64,000 bases of DNA from Hofstenia miamia (GCA_900660155.1 CABFPE010000004.1:3340189-3404188); one strand, 5' to 3'. Shown: positions 36,136 through 48,276, counted from the first letter of the stretch. The notes: generated from the sequence alone by a model not told the origin. Made by a program: numbers and translations.

Positions 36136-36302
36136 CTTATCATACGGCGGAATTTGTTTATCAGCTTGAAAAAATAATGCAGCAATATTAATTTGTATCA
36201 ATTGTTGAATTGAAGGATTCGTTTCCAAAACAATTTTTGTGTTACTAGAATTGCATTTACAAACATTGAGGCCCCAATTATATTGCACTGAGGTCTTGGG
36301 TA
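36136..36302 (-). CDS. splice-bounded exon candidate, unknown gene
   Basis: Minus strand, 167 bp. It is preceded by an acceptor (TTTTAATATCAG) and followed by a strong donor (GATAAG then GTAAGGGCG). The frame stays open throughout: PKTSVQYNWGLNVCKCNSSN, then TKIVLETNPSIQQLIQINIA, ALFFQADKQIPPYDK. The Cys/Trp/Gln/Asn-rich text is unlike AT noise. No family was recognised. Neighbouring exons were not found; the nearest downstream (minus) DNA is a LINE tail. It could be a real internal exon of a dispersed gene or a pseudo-exon. Confidence 0.4.
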
Positions 36303-36309
36303 CTGATAT

Positions 36310-37120
36310 TAAAACCACACGCAACTTCTAAGTTTTTCAAATTTGCTTAGATTTTTATCTTTGTGAATTATTTAACAATTGATGAGGTAATGAATCATTA
36401 AATTTTAATATTTCCTTGATTCCAGAAAATGTATTATCATCGAAGTAATCCATTAGATCATATAATGTTTGGGATGCATTGAAAATTCACATTGATGTGC
36501 TTTCTAACTCATTAATTGAAATTCAAAAATGCAAATTTTTTTTATTAGTTTTACAAGTCTCCGAAGAATGGATCACAATCTCTACTTGAGATGCACATTC
36601 TTAGATATTAATGTCCACTAATTTGGATAACACTTAAACCATATAGAATTTTGTAATTTCTACAAATGCTATAAGTAATAAGAAACAATAGAAACTGAAA
36701 ATTCAAATTTACTATACTTCACAAATTTCGAAGTGAACATTAATAAATTTTTAAAAAACTAAGAAACATATTCCTGGGAAAATTTATTGCATATCTCATC
36801 CAATTGCGTCAACGTAATATGGAGTTTTACGTTGTACCAAGGGTACGCTGTGTCGAGTAGGCTTTATTAGTAAAAACCAAGGTTTGACCCAGGGACTTGA
36901 ATTTTACCTGCGATATATCGAGGTTTACGCTATATTGAGAGGCGACTGTAGTAATATTACAACACAACTTTAAATTTAGGACTTAGATGATTGATCTTTT
37001 TCAAAGAATTATGCTGTAATTGCTTTTCTACAATATTCCAAAGAATCTACGATAGTGCAAATAATCTAGTTAGATTACATGCAAATCAGAAAAAAAGAGC
37101 TAATAAAATCGAAATAAACT
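36310..37120. other. AT-rich stretch downstream of Hikeshi
   Basis: Nothing recognised. It could include intron or intergenic DNA between the exon candidate and Hikeshi. Confidence 0.35.
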
Positions 37121-37130
37121 TATAATTTAA

Positions 37131-37136
37131 TTTATT
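37131..37136 (-). promoter_or_regulatory. polyadenylation signal for Hikeshi
   Basis: AATAAA on the minus strand, about 54 bp after the Hikeshi stop codon, the expected distance for cleavage and polyadenylation. Confidence 0.5.
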
Positions 37137-37189
37137 AACAAATTAAATAACAAATAGCATTTCACTTATAAAAATAATATGAATTTAAT

Positions 37190-37783
37190 TTATAGAGTTT
37201 TCCAAAAATTAGGATTAAGCGACAATTTTCGTGAAAAGTTTTCATACCATGTGGTTAGGTGGTTAATTGGAACAAAGCTTACATTGGGCTGAAGTACCAT
37301 TTGATCTTGTTGAATTGCAAAAGAACTAAGATAATTAAACAAATTATTGAGCATTTTAGTTGTAAATTCGGTAAAATTTTCAACATTAGAGGGCACAGCG
37401 GATGAAACTGGCGTTTTAGCCAAAACCGATTCAGCAGACTCTAAAGCTATAGCAATATGTAATTTCCCAGCCATCAAGTTGTGATTCGAAAACATACTTT
37501 TAGAATGTGAATCATCAAATTCTTTTGGGAGAACAATTTTAAAAATAGCGCTTGGTTTCTCATTACAAATAAAGCCTAGATACATCCAACGTAGCTCACC
37601 ATCAAATAAACTACTACCAAAATGAATAGCAGCACCTACATTCGGAGCAAGAGGTGACGTCAAAAAAACCACAGCATGAGTGACTTCTTTGATTTCATAG
37701 GGCAAAGTGAAAACGCATTCAGTATTAGAAAGTTGTTGAGCCTCTGTTAAAACAGGTTTTCCTGTAATAACACAACCAAACAT
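37190..37783 (-). CDS. HIKESHI: Hikeshi (OPI10 family) nuclear import carrier for Hsp70
   Basis: An intact 197-codon frame on the minus strand, the length I recall for the human protein. It starts MFGCVITGKP, the typical N-terminus. Conserved blocks are KPSAIFKI (residues 76-83, in the beta-rich domain that contacts FG nucleoporins), FTEFTTKML and YLSSFA (137-156), WYENF (179-183) and the C-terminal NPNFWKT (190-196). Family knowledge: Hikeshi carries ATP-bound Hsp70 into the nucleus during heat stress, independently of importin-beta. The coding region is a single exon here. TTAAATGTTTTAG just upstream of the ATG could be an acceptor for a 5' UTR intron. A Tc1-like element begins 84 bp upstream of the start codon, within the likely promoter or 5' UTR. 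The intact frame indicates a working gene, although an intronless retrocopy is possible. Its codon use is AT-leaning, like the surroundings. Confidence 0.95.
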   Translation of the reverse strand: MFGCVITGKPVLTEAQQLSNTECVFTLPYEIKEVTHAVVFLTSPLAPNVGAAIHFGSSLFDGELRWMYLGFICNEKPSAIFKIVLPKEFDDSHSKSMFSNHNLMAGKLHIAIALESAESVLAKTPVSSAVPSNVENFTEFTTKMLNNLFNYLSSFAIQQDQMVLQPNVSFVPINHLTTWYENFSRKLSLNPNFWKTL

Positions 37784-37865
37784 ACAGATTCACTAAAACA
37801 TTTAAGAGCTATTAAGAGAAAATAATTTGAATGTTTGTGATACAATCTAAAAATGTTAAAAGAAA

Positions 37866-38946
37866 TACAGTGACTAGACATAAGTATTTCCACAACTCTA
37901 TTTTTATGTATTTTAAAAAATTCAGGGTTTGCTTTAGGATAATTAATACAGGAAGTTTATGTAACATATATATAATAGAATATTTAAAAATAACAGTAAA
38001 ATGTACACTTATAACAAGAAAATTTAACACAAGCAAAATGTAATGAAGGACAAAAGTATTGGACCAAAATATGATTATGAATCTTTGATATTTAATAGTA
38101 CAATTTAAATAAATTAGTTTGAAAATTATTCTAGAACGTTCACGAAACGTCTCGAAAAAAATGCAATGTAAACAAACCACAGCCAGTGCGCACACTCTCA
38201 CTATAATGTCCAAAGTAAAAGAAATTCATGAAGCTATTCGTAAACGGATAATTAATTTCGCAATGAGGGATTAACTTATAGAATAATAGCAGAACGTGTC
38301 AATGTTCCCTTTTCAACGGTTGGAGAAATAGTACGCAAACATCAAATGACTGGGGCGGTCTCCAACCTGGCAAGATCATGGGTCGTCCTCGATGCTATAT
38401 GCTACGTAAGGTGACTAATGACCATATGACAACTCGTGCTGACCTTTAGAGCGAACTGCCGTCTGAGGGATTGCATGTCGGCAAGAAAACTATTGTTAGG
38501 GAATTGAACCGTACTGGCATTCATTATTACACTCCTCGCAAAACTCCTCTTACAGCAAAACATGTCAAGAGAAGCTTAAGATTTGCAAAATATCTTCTGG
38601 AAAAAGAAAATGAGTTTTGGGAAGCGGTTATATTATCTGACAAAACTAAGATAGAACGTTTTGGCCGAAACGAAGCTCGACATGTATGGAGTAAACGTGG
38701 TACTGCCTATGACTCCAAGAACACAATCTCCACCACGGTATGGGGTTGCCTTAGTGCCCATAGGATCTTCATATTATTGATGGCAAGATGAATAGTTCCA
38801 TGTGCAGGGAGATTAGAAAAGAAGATGTTTCCAAGTGCCAAAAAACTTTACGGACATACACTTTCTGTATTAATTATCCTAAAGCAGACTCTGAATTTTT
38901 TTACATAAAAATAGAGTTGTGCAAATACTTATATTTAGGCACTGTA
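37866..38946 (+). mobile_element. Tc1-like transposon with ~95-bp inverted ends
   Basis: The element 37868-38944 (1077 bp) is flanked by TA (37866-37867, 38945-38946). The left end reads CAGTGACTAGACATAAGTAT and the right end is the inverse of CAGTGCCTAAATATAAGTAT. Similarity continues for about 95 bp, including ACAACTCTATTTTTATGTA and TGCTTTAGGATAATTAATAC. It encloses a Tc1-type transposase remnant. Its total length is shorter than full Tc1-like elements (about 1.6 kb), in agreement with loss of the 3' coding part. Confidence 0.92.
38206..38791 (+). pseudogene. Tc1-like transposase, truncated
   Basis: It starts at 38206 with MSKVKEIHEAIRKRIINFAM. A helix-turn-helix part follows (YRIIAERVNVPFSTVGEIVR in neighbouring frames), then GRPRCYMLRKV, then the open stretch 38471-38788: GLHVGKKTIVRELNRTGIHY, YTPRKTPLTAKHVKRSLRFA, FWEAVILSDKTKIERFGRNE (first catalytic Asp, in SDKT), HVWSKRGTAYDSKNT and TTVWGCLS. 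The region with the second and third acidic residues is missing; the reading ends in the right inverted repeat. Stops and frame changes lie in the N-terminal half. Inactive. Confidence 0.85.
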
Positions 38947-39537
38947 TGTGCAAAAATTTTCTACAAGAAATATGGTAGTACAACTGCCCGAGGGATATTA
39001 AAAAATGATATACTGGGATATTGTAGACAATAAAAGGATAGAATGTATAAAGAAATGCCTGCGATATGACTACATAGAATGTCCATGATGTAAGAGACCA
39101 CAATGCTATTACACAAGCTAGGATAAAAATAACAAATTAAATTTCATTCAAGCCCTTGCTCAAAGAAAGGTATTTTACAATCAATCTTAGTAACAAAAAA
39201 TTTATGCAGGTAGCATTCGATAAGATGAATAGAAATCATTACCAGTTTTGAAGTAATAGCAACTGCAACCGAAAAAATAAAATAATGTATTGTGTTATTT
39301 CCCCATAGAAAATCTCAATTAACTAAAAATAAATTAAAAATTTCATTTGTACGTTGAAAGAAGCGACGACTACGATATTGACGAATGTAGAACGCAGATA
39401 CTACAGCAAATATTAAATTAAGAAAAATGGTTTACTCATTTGTATCAAAAATACAACTATATTTGAACTATATAATCCCCATGAAACAACTGCTATAATT
39501 TAGGAGATCTCAGCTCCGATCAGTTGTATCCATGCCG

Positions 39538-39569
<32 letters not shown>

Positions 39570-41222
39570 TTTTTCAACACTAAAACTTAGTACTAGGGTT
39601 TTCTCACAGTCACTGGCGCTCAGGTAACATTTAACTTTGTGGTTTGACGGTATCTCTACTATGCACATGATTTTTAAGGTTACTAAGTTCAAAATATAAA
39701 CTAAATAATTCTGAATAGCTTGACACTAAAATGAGGTTTCTACAATAGTCATTAACAGAAATACAGCATTTTTTAAAAATTTGATGCGGTGTATGGACAG
39801 TGTTGGCTGGAACTAACTAAAACCGAGAAGATTTTTTTCATGTTAGTACACGATTTCAGAACTACTACATTTTAAAATTCAAGAAAATTTTTTTCGCATC
39901 TTATTGTATGTATGTGTTATTTTTAAACTTTATATTATCTAATATCGTCAGCACAAAAAATACTTTAAAGATATTGGGAAAGAAGTACGTTGATACTGAT
40001 AATTTCAAATTAAATTTAAAACCATGTTTTAAATCTGAAATTATAGTTGGCAAATAGTTTACTAATTGTAATATTAAAATCACAATGCCACGCACTAAAT
40101 AGTTTCAATCACAGATATAAATTTTTTGCGCAAAATCTTTGCTGAATACTTATCAAAATATTTGCCAATTTTTCAACCACAGAAATGATCAAGAAATTTA
40201 AATTCGCGATTGACTTTTTTTACAATTTATAAAGAACACATCTAAACACCATCGTGACTTGTAACAATTGGGAGATAAACTATTGAATAGAACGATACAT
40301 GCATATAACAATTAATGAATTGATACCAAATAACGTTTTCAAGAAATTTCAAGATAATATATTATGCAAAAAGTTTGTAGAAGTGATAACAGCCCGTCAA
40401 AATTCCTTTTAAATTTCAAACACTAAAATAAACTGTGTCAGATAAATATAAAATTGGAGAAATAAAAGAGTAAACTGAGCACAATAAAGGAACAATTGAT
40501 ATCTTCAGAAAAACTAACAGGTTTAGTTACCTTAGAAAGAAGATAACAGTTCTACCGTTCGTGATCAGCTACAATTGATTGTAAAGCTTCAATGGAAATT
40601 TGTTTCACAACATGAACAGTTCTCCTATAAGATAACTTTGATAGAGAAATATGACAACTCGATTTCTCACACAACCGCTTCAGATGAATATGAAACGATT
40701 ATCGTTAAGATATACTGAAAAGATGTAGAAACTCACATTACGAAGGAACTTGAATTCCTAATTTAACACTGCGAAATTTCTCAATAAATTATTAAGGTGA
40801 AGGTTATTTCTGCAAACTAAATTTTACTGAAATAGTGATAATGTAAAAATTACACGTCAAGGAAAACCTGAACTTCCAGTTTGGTTCTTAACATATTCAT
40901 TAAGTTTGAGGCTAAATAACGATTGTTCAGTTTATATTTACAGACAAAGATAATTGTAGAATGATTGTCTGAATTCATGGTTATCTAAAAAGTAAAGAAT
41001 ATTACACAATCCAATTAATTCCTATAAAGAAACATTCTTAGCACGAAGGTTTGAAAATTATCATTTTCAATGAAAAAAATTTAGTTAAACATTTCTTCAG
41101 GTTTTTCTACACATATTACTAAAAACATTCTCGCAACGAATAATTGTTATTATTGATAGAATCAATTTTCACAAGATAATTTACCTTTCAAAATGCAACA
41201 AAATTTCCAAATATATCCAAGG
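38947..41222. other. AT-rich intergenic stretch
   Basis: No gene. A TA microsatellite (about 39540-39564) is followed by CACTGGCGCTCAGGT (39611), a relative of the motif next to other TA runs in the window. Confidence 0.4.
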
Positions 41223-41233
41223 TAAACTTAAAA

Positions 41234-41390
41234 CTTACTTTGAAGTCACTATGATTGGCTTTCCATGGTCCATGGGTACAAATTTACGAAAAATTCAGGT
41301 CTATAGTCGCCCGAATATGCTCCACTCCACCTCAGATTCATGTAAATTTGTTGCTGAAATATCAGGTTTGATTAAGCAAAATACTATACA
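41234..41390 (-). other. weak exon candidate
   Basis: On the minus strand an acceptor-like CTGATATTTCAG is followed by an open reading of about 34 codons (QQIYMNLRWSGAYSGDYRPE, then FFVNLYPWTMESQS). Further on lies a strong donor consensus AAA then GTAAGT, but in a frame that is closed for the first reading. A short alternative frame (ATGGACCATGGAAAGCC...) leads into the donor and would make a tiny first exon. Evidence is splice-site style only. Confidence 0.2.
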
Positions 41391-42167
41391 TTCACTGTGT
41401 ATTTTAGATTGCAGAGCATAACGACAAGTATTGTTCATTAACTGTGAAAATGAGGGAAGTCCGATGTTTATTTCTTTGTTTATTTATTTATCTATTTATA
41501 TGTCAATACATCATACCATAGGTAGGATAAAAGAAAGAAATTAGTCGCAAAAATTTCATTTCCCTAAAACTAGGGCGATAGCTTTGCATATATAATTTAA
41601 TTTAGAATGTCAATTCCTAACAATTCGGATAACTTTTTCCATTCCAGCAAAACTATGAATTACCCATTCCTATGAAAGAATTGAAATCCGAGGTTCTGAC
41701 TGCAGCTCGATTTAAATACAAGCAAAATCTAAAAAACTTTTGAAATTATAATTTATAATTTTAATGGGTAATGCAGCAATCATTGGGTAAATATTAATTG
41801 TTTGCATTGTATCAAATTACTAATTATGAATTTTATTAATATTCTATGTATTTTAAAATCATATATATATATATGATTAATGTTTTCGTACGATTTCTAA
41901 GTATTTTAAAATGATTAGCAATTTGGATTATATGCTTATTTCAAATAATTACCACATTCTTGGTTAGTTATTTACAAATTCAAATTTCTCATAATTTTTG
42001 TAATTGAATATTGAGCTGATCGCGAACATCGAGCTACAGCTACAGTCACAACCCTTGAAATAACTGATAGTGACCATTGTAAATTTCGAAAATTCGAAGA
42101 AGAATATTATGACATTGCTAACTAATCATGTAATCATTTCGTTCAAATTTAGACTGTTGCAAACTCC
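41391..42167. other. AT-rich intergenic stretch
   Basis: Nothing recognised. Confidence 0.4.
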
Positions 42168-42310
42168 TTCATTCTTGAAAATCTCAAATCTTCCGAATTT
42201 CTCTCAGAATGGACACTTGTAGTAATTTTTATAAAGGAAATGTGTCCATTAAATAATAATCTGGAAGGATTTGAGATAAATTTGGAAATTTGAGATTTTT
42301 AGGAATGAAG
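42168..42310. repeat. small inverted-repeat element
   Basis: CCTTCATTCTTGAAAATCTC near 42168 and AATGGACAC near 42208 are matched in inverse by GTGTCCATT near 42241 and GAGATTTTTAGGAATGAAGA near 42291. The whole is a hairpin of about 145 bp with a 25-bp loop. Confidence 0.6.
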
Positions 42311-42319
42311 AAAAGGTTT

Positions 42320-42706
42320 GATTCTTAAATCTGTCAATTCATAATCTTATGCCTGTCAGAATTTATCTTACAGCTGTCAGAAAAAGATGTAACTTTGGAA
42401 ATCACTTTTAGCCAATAGCATTAATCAAAAAACATTATCAATATGGTAAATAGTAAAATACTTAAAAATTATAAAATAGCTTTTGAAGTTTAAATAATTG
42501 ATTAACGTGAAACCTTTGAAAAATTTAGAAAATTATATATGTAGGAAGCATGTGAAATATTATTTTAATGCCTTTCTCATATAGTTACCATTTTAACTAG
42601 ATGTCTCTTAAGCCATGTCCCAATTAAGCTCATTTTAAACAACAACGACTTTTTCTGACAGTTGTAAGATAAACTCTGACAGCCATAAGATTATGAATTG
42701 ACAGAT
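42320..42706. mobile_element. miniature inverted-repeat element (~390 bp)
   Basis: The left arm, from 42320, has TTCTTAAATCTGTCAATTCA, TAATCTTATG and CTGTCAGAAAAAG. The right arm, about 42647-42706, is its inverse (CTTTTTCTGACAG ... TGAATTGACAGATTTAAGAA). Arms are about 65 bp with scattered mismatches. The interior is non-coding. It abuts the smaller hairpin at 42168-42310. Superfamily unknown. Confidence 0.7.
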
Positions 42707-43600
42707 TTAAGAACCAACCAAAGAAAAGTACCAACCCTCCTTTATAATGAATTCTTTCATAATATCTATTTAAAACATGGGACAGCAGAATTAAACAAAT
42801 GAAAAATTTAAATGAGGGGGTTAAGCAATGATTTGAGACAAGCTTACTAAAAAATTACCTAAATATTAAATTTGTGACAATTGTTTTTCTCAGAAGGCTA
42901 TAATTATTCATGTCCCATGATTCAAATATTAATTATCAAACAATTTGTTATGAAAGATTATTGGATGCCAGCAAGGTTTTCGAGTTGAGTTTGAGTTACT
43001 CAGGCTGAGTTTGAGTTTTTACATTTAATAGAAATTCCGAGTTCAATCAAGTTTTTTTCTAATTCCAAGTTTTTTAGGGTAAAAAACATTTATTTTACAA
43101 TAATTCTAAGCTAAAAAAAAGTTTTATTGATTGGTAAGAAAATTGATATTTAAAGAAATTTAATTTTTACACTATTTTTGAATGGATTTCTGAACAAGTT
43201 CGAGTTTTGATGATTTCTCTTCTGAGTTTTTCTGATCTAGTTTTGCAAGCTTATTTGAGGTTGAGTTCTTAACATTCCAAGTATTTAAACCCCTGGATGC
43301 CAGACTTAATGGTGCACTTTGTATGAGTGATCATTTACTTAAAGCTGACAATAACCTTTTTAAAATTGACATTACAAATCTTTGAGTCTAATTGTCTCAA
43401 TAAAATAGTCTCAGTCTCTAAGTCTCATCTCAGTTTTGTCTTGAATTCCCTGACATCACTATTCTGGTAAAAGGTAATAGCATTTCCCCTATATGCATTT
43501 TATCCTGATTCATAAAAAATTTTTAGAAACACAAATTCAATCAAATTGTAATTATATTTTTGAATAAATGTATGTATTTCCTTGAATTGTGTTTCAATTA
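42707..43600. other. AT-rich stretch with GAGTTTGAGTT repeats
   Basis: From 42978 to about 43270 variants of GAGTTTGAGTT and CAAGTTTTTT recur, a diffuse low-complexity patch. No gene. Confidence 0.4.
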
Positions 43601-44310
43601 GTTTTCTATGTAGCTTAGATTATTGAAGTACAGAATTGGAACCAAGTGCTTGTACATAATTTTTTATACTTTTTTGACAACAATGGTTAAATTACTCAGA
43701 GCTCTATTTGAAAATTATCCAATATCATCACTCCTATTGTCACATCTTCTACATTATTACAGGGTTATGTTTCATTTGCTGTGGTATTCATATTACCCAT
43801 GCTGTTCACCATGCCATATCCTCTACTCTGATGGGTATGATTTTGTGCTGCCTTTGTATTGATATTGTTGCATCTTCTACAATACATGGCTTTGTGGTGA
43901 TGCAATGTTTAGGTGCCATGTCACATCCTATGTGGTTGTATATGATCTTGTTGCCTCTGTATGAATACAAAAACATCAAATCATGGTATGGCATGATGTC
44001 TTACTAAGAATATAGGTGAAGCATCTCTCTTTACAAATGTGATTACCATGTACATATGTGAGTTTAATTTAGTCATTAATTGAGAGACCTGGTTTTGATA
44101 AGGAGCTCCAATTCTTTTCAAAACTCTAATTTGAAATTTATGTTATATGATAGTTGCTTAATAACTCATCTAAATAATTCTTCCTAAGAGTTTTATCTTG
44201 TAGTTCTCTAATGTATAATATAATTGAGAAGTTAGCTGCCAAGGGTGAGGAGGTAGCACATGCTGAACAGTAGTGATGCAAGGGGAGATCCCATTCCAAT
44301 GGGACAAATT
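43601..44310. other. CpG-free stretch left of foldback element
   Basis: No CpG was found in about 700 bp, while TpG and CpA are abundant. Overlapping open stretches (79 codons from 43623; 99 codons from 43708, HHSYCHIFYIITGLCFICCG...) are rich in Cys/His/Ile. They may reflect a decayed coding element altered by CpG loss. No family is recognised. Confidence 0.35.
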
Positions 44311-46683
44311 GAAGTTCTCATAACACTTAGCTGATTCACCAATATTGATGGGTGTTTAATTGCTGACTCACCCACTTGACATTTTTAACATTAATGGTTA
44401 TTGACAACTGCTAATTGATTTGTGGCACTTTTTGAAATTGATTTTTCAAGTAAGTTTGCTTAAATTTACAATGATTCATGTTAGGGCCAACATATACATA
44501 TCACAATGACTCAATTTAGCTTACATTTGCAGCATGTTTTGCTATGCCCCACATTATTCATATGGCTTACACCCACATGTTTTATAGTAACACACTTCAA
44601 AAAATTTCATATGCTTCAATTGATTAACCATTGCGACATACAATTTTTTTTTCATTTTCAGTATATACTACATCTAAAGGCTACACTGTTTTTGTTAATA
44701 TACCCCATTATCACCCATTATGTTTTGTTGATCAATTTTCCATTATTTCTAATGATTACATGTACAATGTTTACAATGTAATTTGGGAACTTTCAAAAAA
44801 CCTTATTTCATTTTTGTCAATAAACTACACTATCACACACAGCATTTTTGATAATCAATTTTCCATGATTTTGAAAAGCTTACACATACAGTGTTTATCT
44901 CATTTTTCATGAAAACTTACAAAAAAAGTCTACATTTTGTTTTCAAAACACACTATTTCATTGTAAAAATTCCATGTGTTTAATTCATTTTCACAAATCA
45001 AGGAAAAATATTTGCTATACACAACACAATTCAATTGATTAACCATTGCTACATACAATGTTTATTTCAAATACATTGATATTTCATTGTAAAAAATTCC
45101 ATGCATTTTCACAAAAAAGGGAAAGTAATTGCTATACTTAAAGGCGTAATACATAATAAAAGCAACCTACATTTTCAGAAAGAGTAAAACATAGTTTATG
45201 TATAGAACCAAAAATTTTTTTCCTAAAATTTTTACATGCAATATTAATAAAATGTATATACACATGCATTTTCTATATACAAAAATTATTATATATTAGA
45301 TTTTACATTGTGATCTTTTCTTTACACTTCTTTTGGTTTGCATGATTTTTTTCAGGTTGTACATGTTTGCTGACTGATGCATCTTTTCTTGACTTTCCAT
45401 GTTTTTTCAGGTTGTACACATTGTAGACTGATTCATCTTTTATTGATTTTTCCATGTTTTTTCACTCTTACTTGCTTTATATGGCTGCATACATTTACAT
45501 GGCTTTTCTCAACTTACACACCATTGTTCAATTTTATTTGATTATTAGGTCTTGTTTACATGATTGTATGCATCACACAGTGTTCCACTTTTCCATTGTT
45601 TTGTATTGCCAAAATTCCACATTTGCTTAAATGTATAAACTTGAAATGAGTGTAGCAGGATTCACATTAAATTCATTAGCAAAACATTTACAAAGAATTT
45701 GAGTTTTATTAATAATTCTACATTTGTAATTCAAATTGTTAGTTAAAAAAATTATTGTCTAAATAATTCTATTCAGTCAATATTAGCAATTAAATAAAAG
45801 CAATTAAATCAATTTAATGTAGAATCATGCCAACTAGCCGTGATGGCATTGTTCAGAGAAAACTATTACTTTTCTTAGATTAAGACACAAAGCATAGTTG
45901 ACACTTTTCCGATTTCTCTCCTTTATAATAAGTGCGCTGTTTATTAAACTAATTTAATATGTAAGAGCCTTTGTAGCTACTTAACTCACTCAACTTATTT
46001 AGATAAAGCAGAGATGTTGGAAGACAGGATCAACACTTAGAGGTAGACATGCATATCCAGGAACAATCTGCCAGCTGCATATTACCAAAGTAACCGCCAC
46101 TGTGATCTGGAGAACAATATTGGAGTGGTGCTGTGGATAGCGAACTCAGTGTAATGGAAGTGATAACTACTTAAGAATTTAGTGCATTGATTGTTTTTGT
46201 TATTACAAAATAATGCAATAAACGAAGTGTCGCAACCTTGCAGCTTTAATAGCTTGTTATGAGGCCCTACATGTAATAACCTTACGTCCAGGCAAATTTG
46301 TTGTCGGAGATTTGCATGCACTCTGTTCTTCTCTTTGTGTGTTACCATTGGAATTCATCAATCGAGATAGACAAATAACACAAATTAGCATGCACACTAG
46401 TGGAGAATTAACTTTATATTTTTGGGATGTAGCAATGAAACACAGATCATTTTCACTGGAGACTATATAAAATCATCTTGTCTTTAAACCTAAAACATGT
46501 ACAAATAAACTAAATAATTAACCACATCACCTGTATATAGTAAAACACCATTTGCATATAAACTATAATTGCTAAACAATTAGTGTAAGGCGTTATTTGT
46601 TAAACAATGTATCTTCAATAGCTGTATTATAACTTTTAGCCTTGTATACACATGATTCTATACACATAATATTTACAAAAATA

Positions 46684-47451
46684 CTAAATGTGTACAACAT
46701 TATATATACAAAGACTAAAAAAAGCTACTTTATAAATTAAAAAAAACAATAAAAAAATAAATAAATAAAAATACCCAACACACACATATATACATTGAGA
46801 ACTTAAAAAATTGCACCACGTATTATTCCTTATAGAGTATCCTAAATTGCATTGATTGGCTAATAGATTTTCTTTTAAAAGTTTTTTAAATGATGCTATT
46901 GTTTTTGCATTGTGAATGCTTGGTTCTAGTTTGTTCCACATTTTAATTGCGTTCATAGTGAAGGCAACCTTCCACAATTTATTTTTTACTCTGACGTTAT
47001 TTATACACTTGTTTGTTCGTGAGTTTAATTTTCTAAATTTATTTATTACATGTTTTGATTGTATAATCTTAAACATTCTAATTAGGCTGATATATTTGGT
47101 AACATATAAAGGCAATAATATTGATAAACGTTTTATTGTGTTACCTGTTTGATTTTTGTCAATTTTAAACATATTGAAAATACTCCTGTTAAATACTCTA
47201 TTTAACTTTTGCTGATTTGTGATATAAATATTGTTTAGCAATTCGCATGCATACATATACTGTGACAACACCAATGCATGTATAATTTCTTTATCCTGAG
47301 TAATTTTCCTTATTTGCTTTAGATATTGAATAGCAGCAGACATTCTTCTCACTTTTTGTTGAATGAACTCATTAAATTTGAAACCACCATCCAGCATTAC
47401 TCCCAAGTACTTTACTGCCTTCATATTCCATATTTTAGTTTCTGAGTTCAA
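46684..47451 (-). pseudogene. LINE ORF2 C-terminal domain
   Basis: 255 codons are open. AVKYLGVMLDGGFKFNEFI opens it, followed by SQYMYACELLNNIYITNQQK (the Y-x-x-ELL-type segment), then KLWKVAFTMNAIKMWNKLEP and FKKLLKENLLANQ, the closing F-K-K-x-L-K motif of CR1/jockey-like proteins. It continues the reverse transcriptase at 48276-47473 after a frame change. Hydrophobic codons after about residue 200 are probably 3' UTR read through. Confidence 0.85.
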
Positions 47452-47472
47452 TTTGAGTTCAATTTCTTTATC

Positions 47473-48276
47473 TTAATTCTGTTTTTTGTTGGAAAAGATG
47501 ATGAATTGTGTTTTATCTTTATTGATGATAAGTTTATTTTGTTGCAGATATGAGAAGATGCTTTCCATGCTTTTAGAAAGAGTCTCAGTGGTGATAGATG
47601 GATTTTCATGGTGGCTTATAAGACAAATGTCATCCACATATTGTATTATTTCACAGTCTTCAGCATGGGAGATGATTTCATTTACATAAATGTTGAACAT
47701 TATTGGGCCTAGCACAGTTCCTTGTGGTACTCCTTTATTGGTAGTTGTATAATTTGAAAATATGGTATTGACCTTTACCCACTGTTGATAATTTGCTAAG
47801 AAACTATTTATAAGCATTCTGGAACTTGTGTCAAATCCGTATTTTTGGAGCTTGCTATCAAGAATTGGAAAATTTAAACTATTGAAAGCCTTACTGAAGT
47901 CTAGAAGTGGTACAGAACTACATACACCCTCATTCATATGATAATGTGTGTTTTCAATCAGTGTCAGTAGAGCGTCACTTGTACTTGAACCTCTTTTAAA
48001 ACCAAATTGCTTTGGAGCTATTGTATTGTTCTCTCTTAGAAAGTGGTTTATTTGGTTGGAGAACAGCTTTTTGAAAACTTTGGATATTGGACTAGTGATG
48101 GAGATTGGCCTATAGTTACTGCAGCTCATTGGATCTCCTTTTTTAAAAATTGGTGTTATGTCAGCTTTTTTCAATATTTGTGGATAAGTTGATGATCTTA
48201 TAGCATAATGGATGGCAAATAACAAATGTTCATTGAAGAAATTGGCATTGGTATGATGGAAATAGAGATAATACAA
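47473..48276 (-). pseudogene. LINE reverse transcriptase
   Basis: 267 codons are open. NYRPIS lies at residues 54-59, FGFKRGSSTSDALL at 91-104, LDFSKAFNSLN at 125-135 (catalytic Asp kept; the usual FDS reads FNS), KGVPQGTVLGP at 181-191, YVDD at 213-216 (usually YADD) and INKDKTQFIIFS at 254-265. These are the ordered palm motifs of non-LTR reverse transcriptases. The start is artificial because the 5' half is missing. A frame change separates it from the C-terminal segment at 47451-46684. A relatively recent but broken copy. Confidence 0.9.

Noticed and set aside
37812-38213. 133-codon minus-strand open stretch upstream of Hikeshi
   Set aside because: It lies wholly inside the Tc1-like element, across its left inverted repeat and antisense to the transposase start; a hydrophobic shadow frame.
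43623-44912. Several overlapping open stretches of 79-99 codons
   Set aside because: They coexist in different frames in CpG-depleted repeat DNA, which raises ORF length by chance; no family motif.
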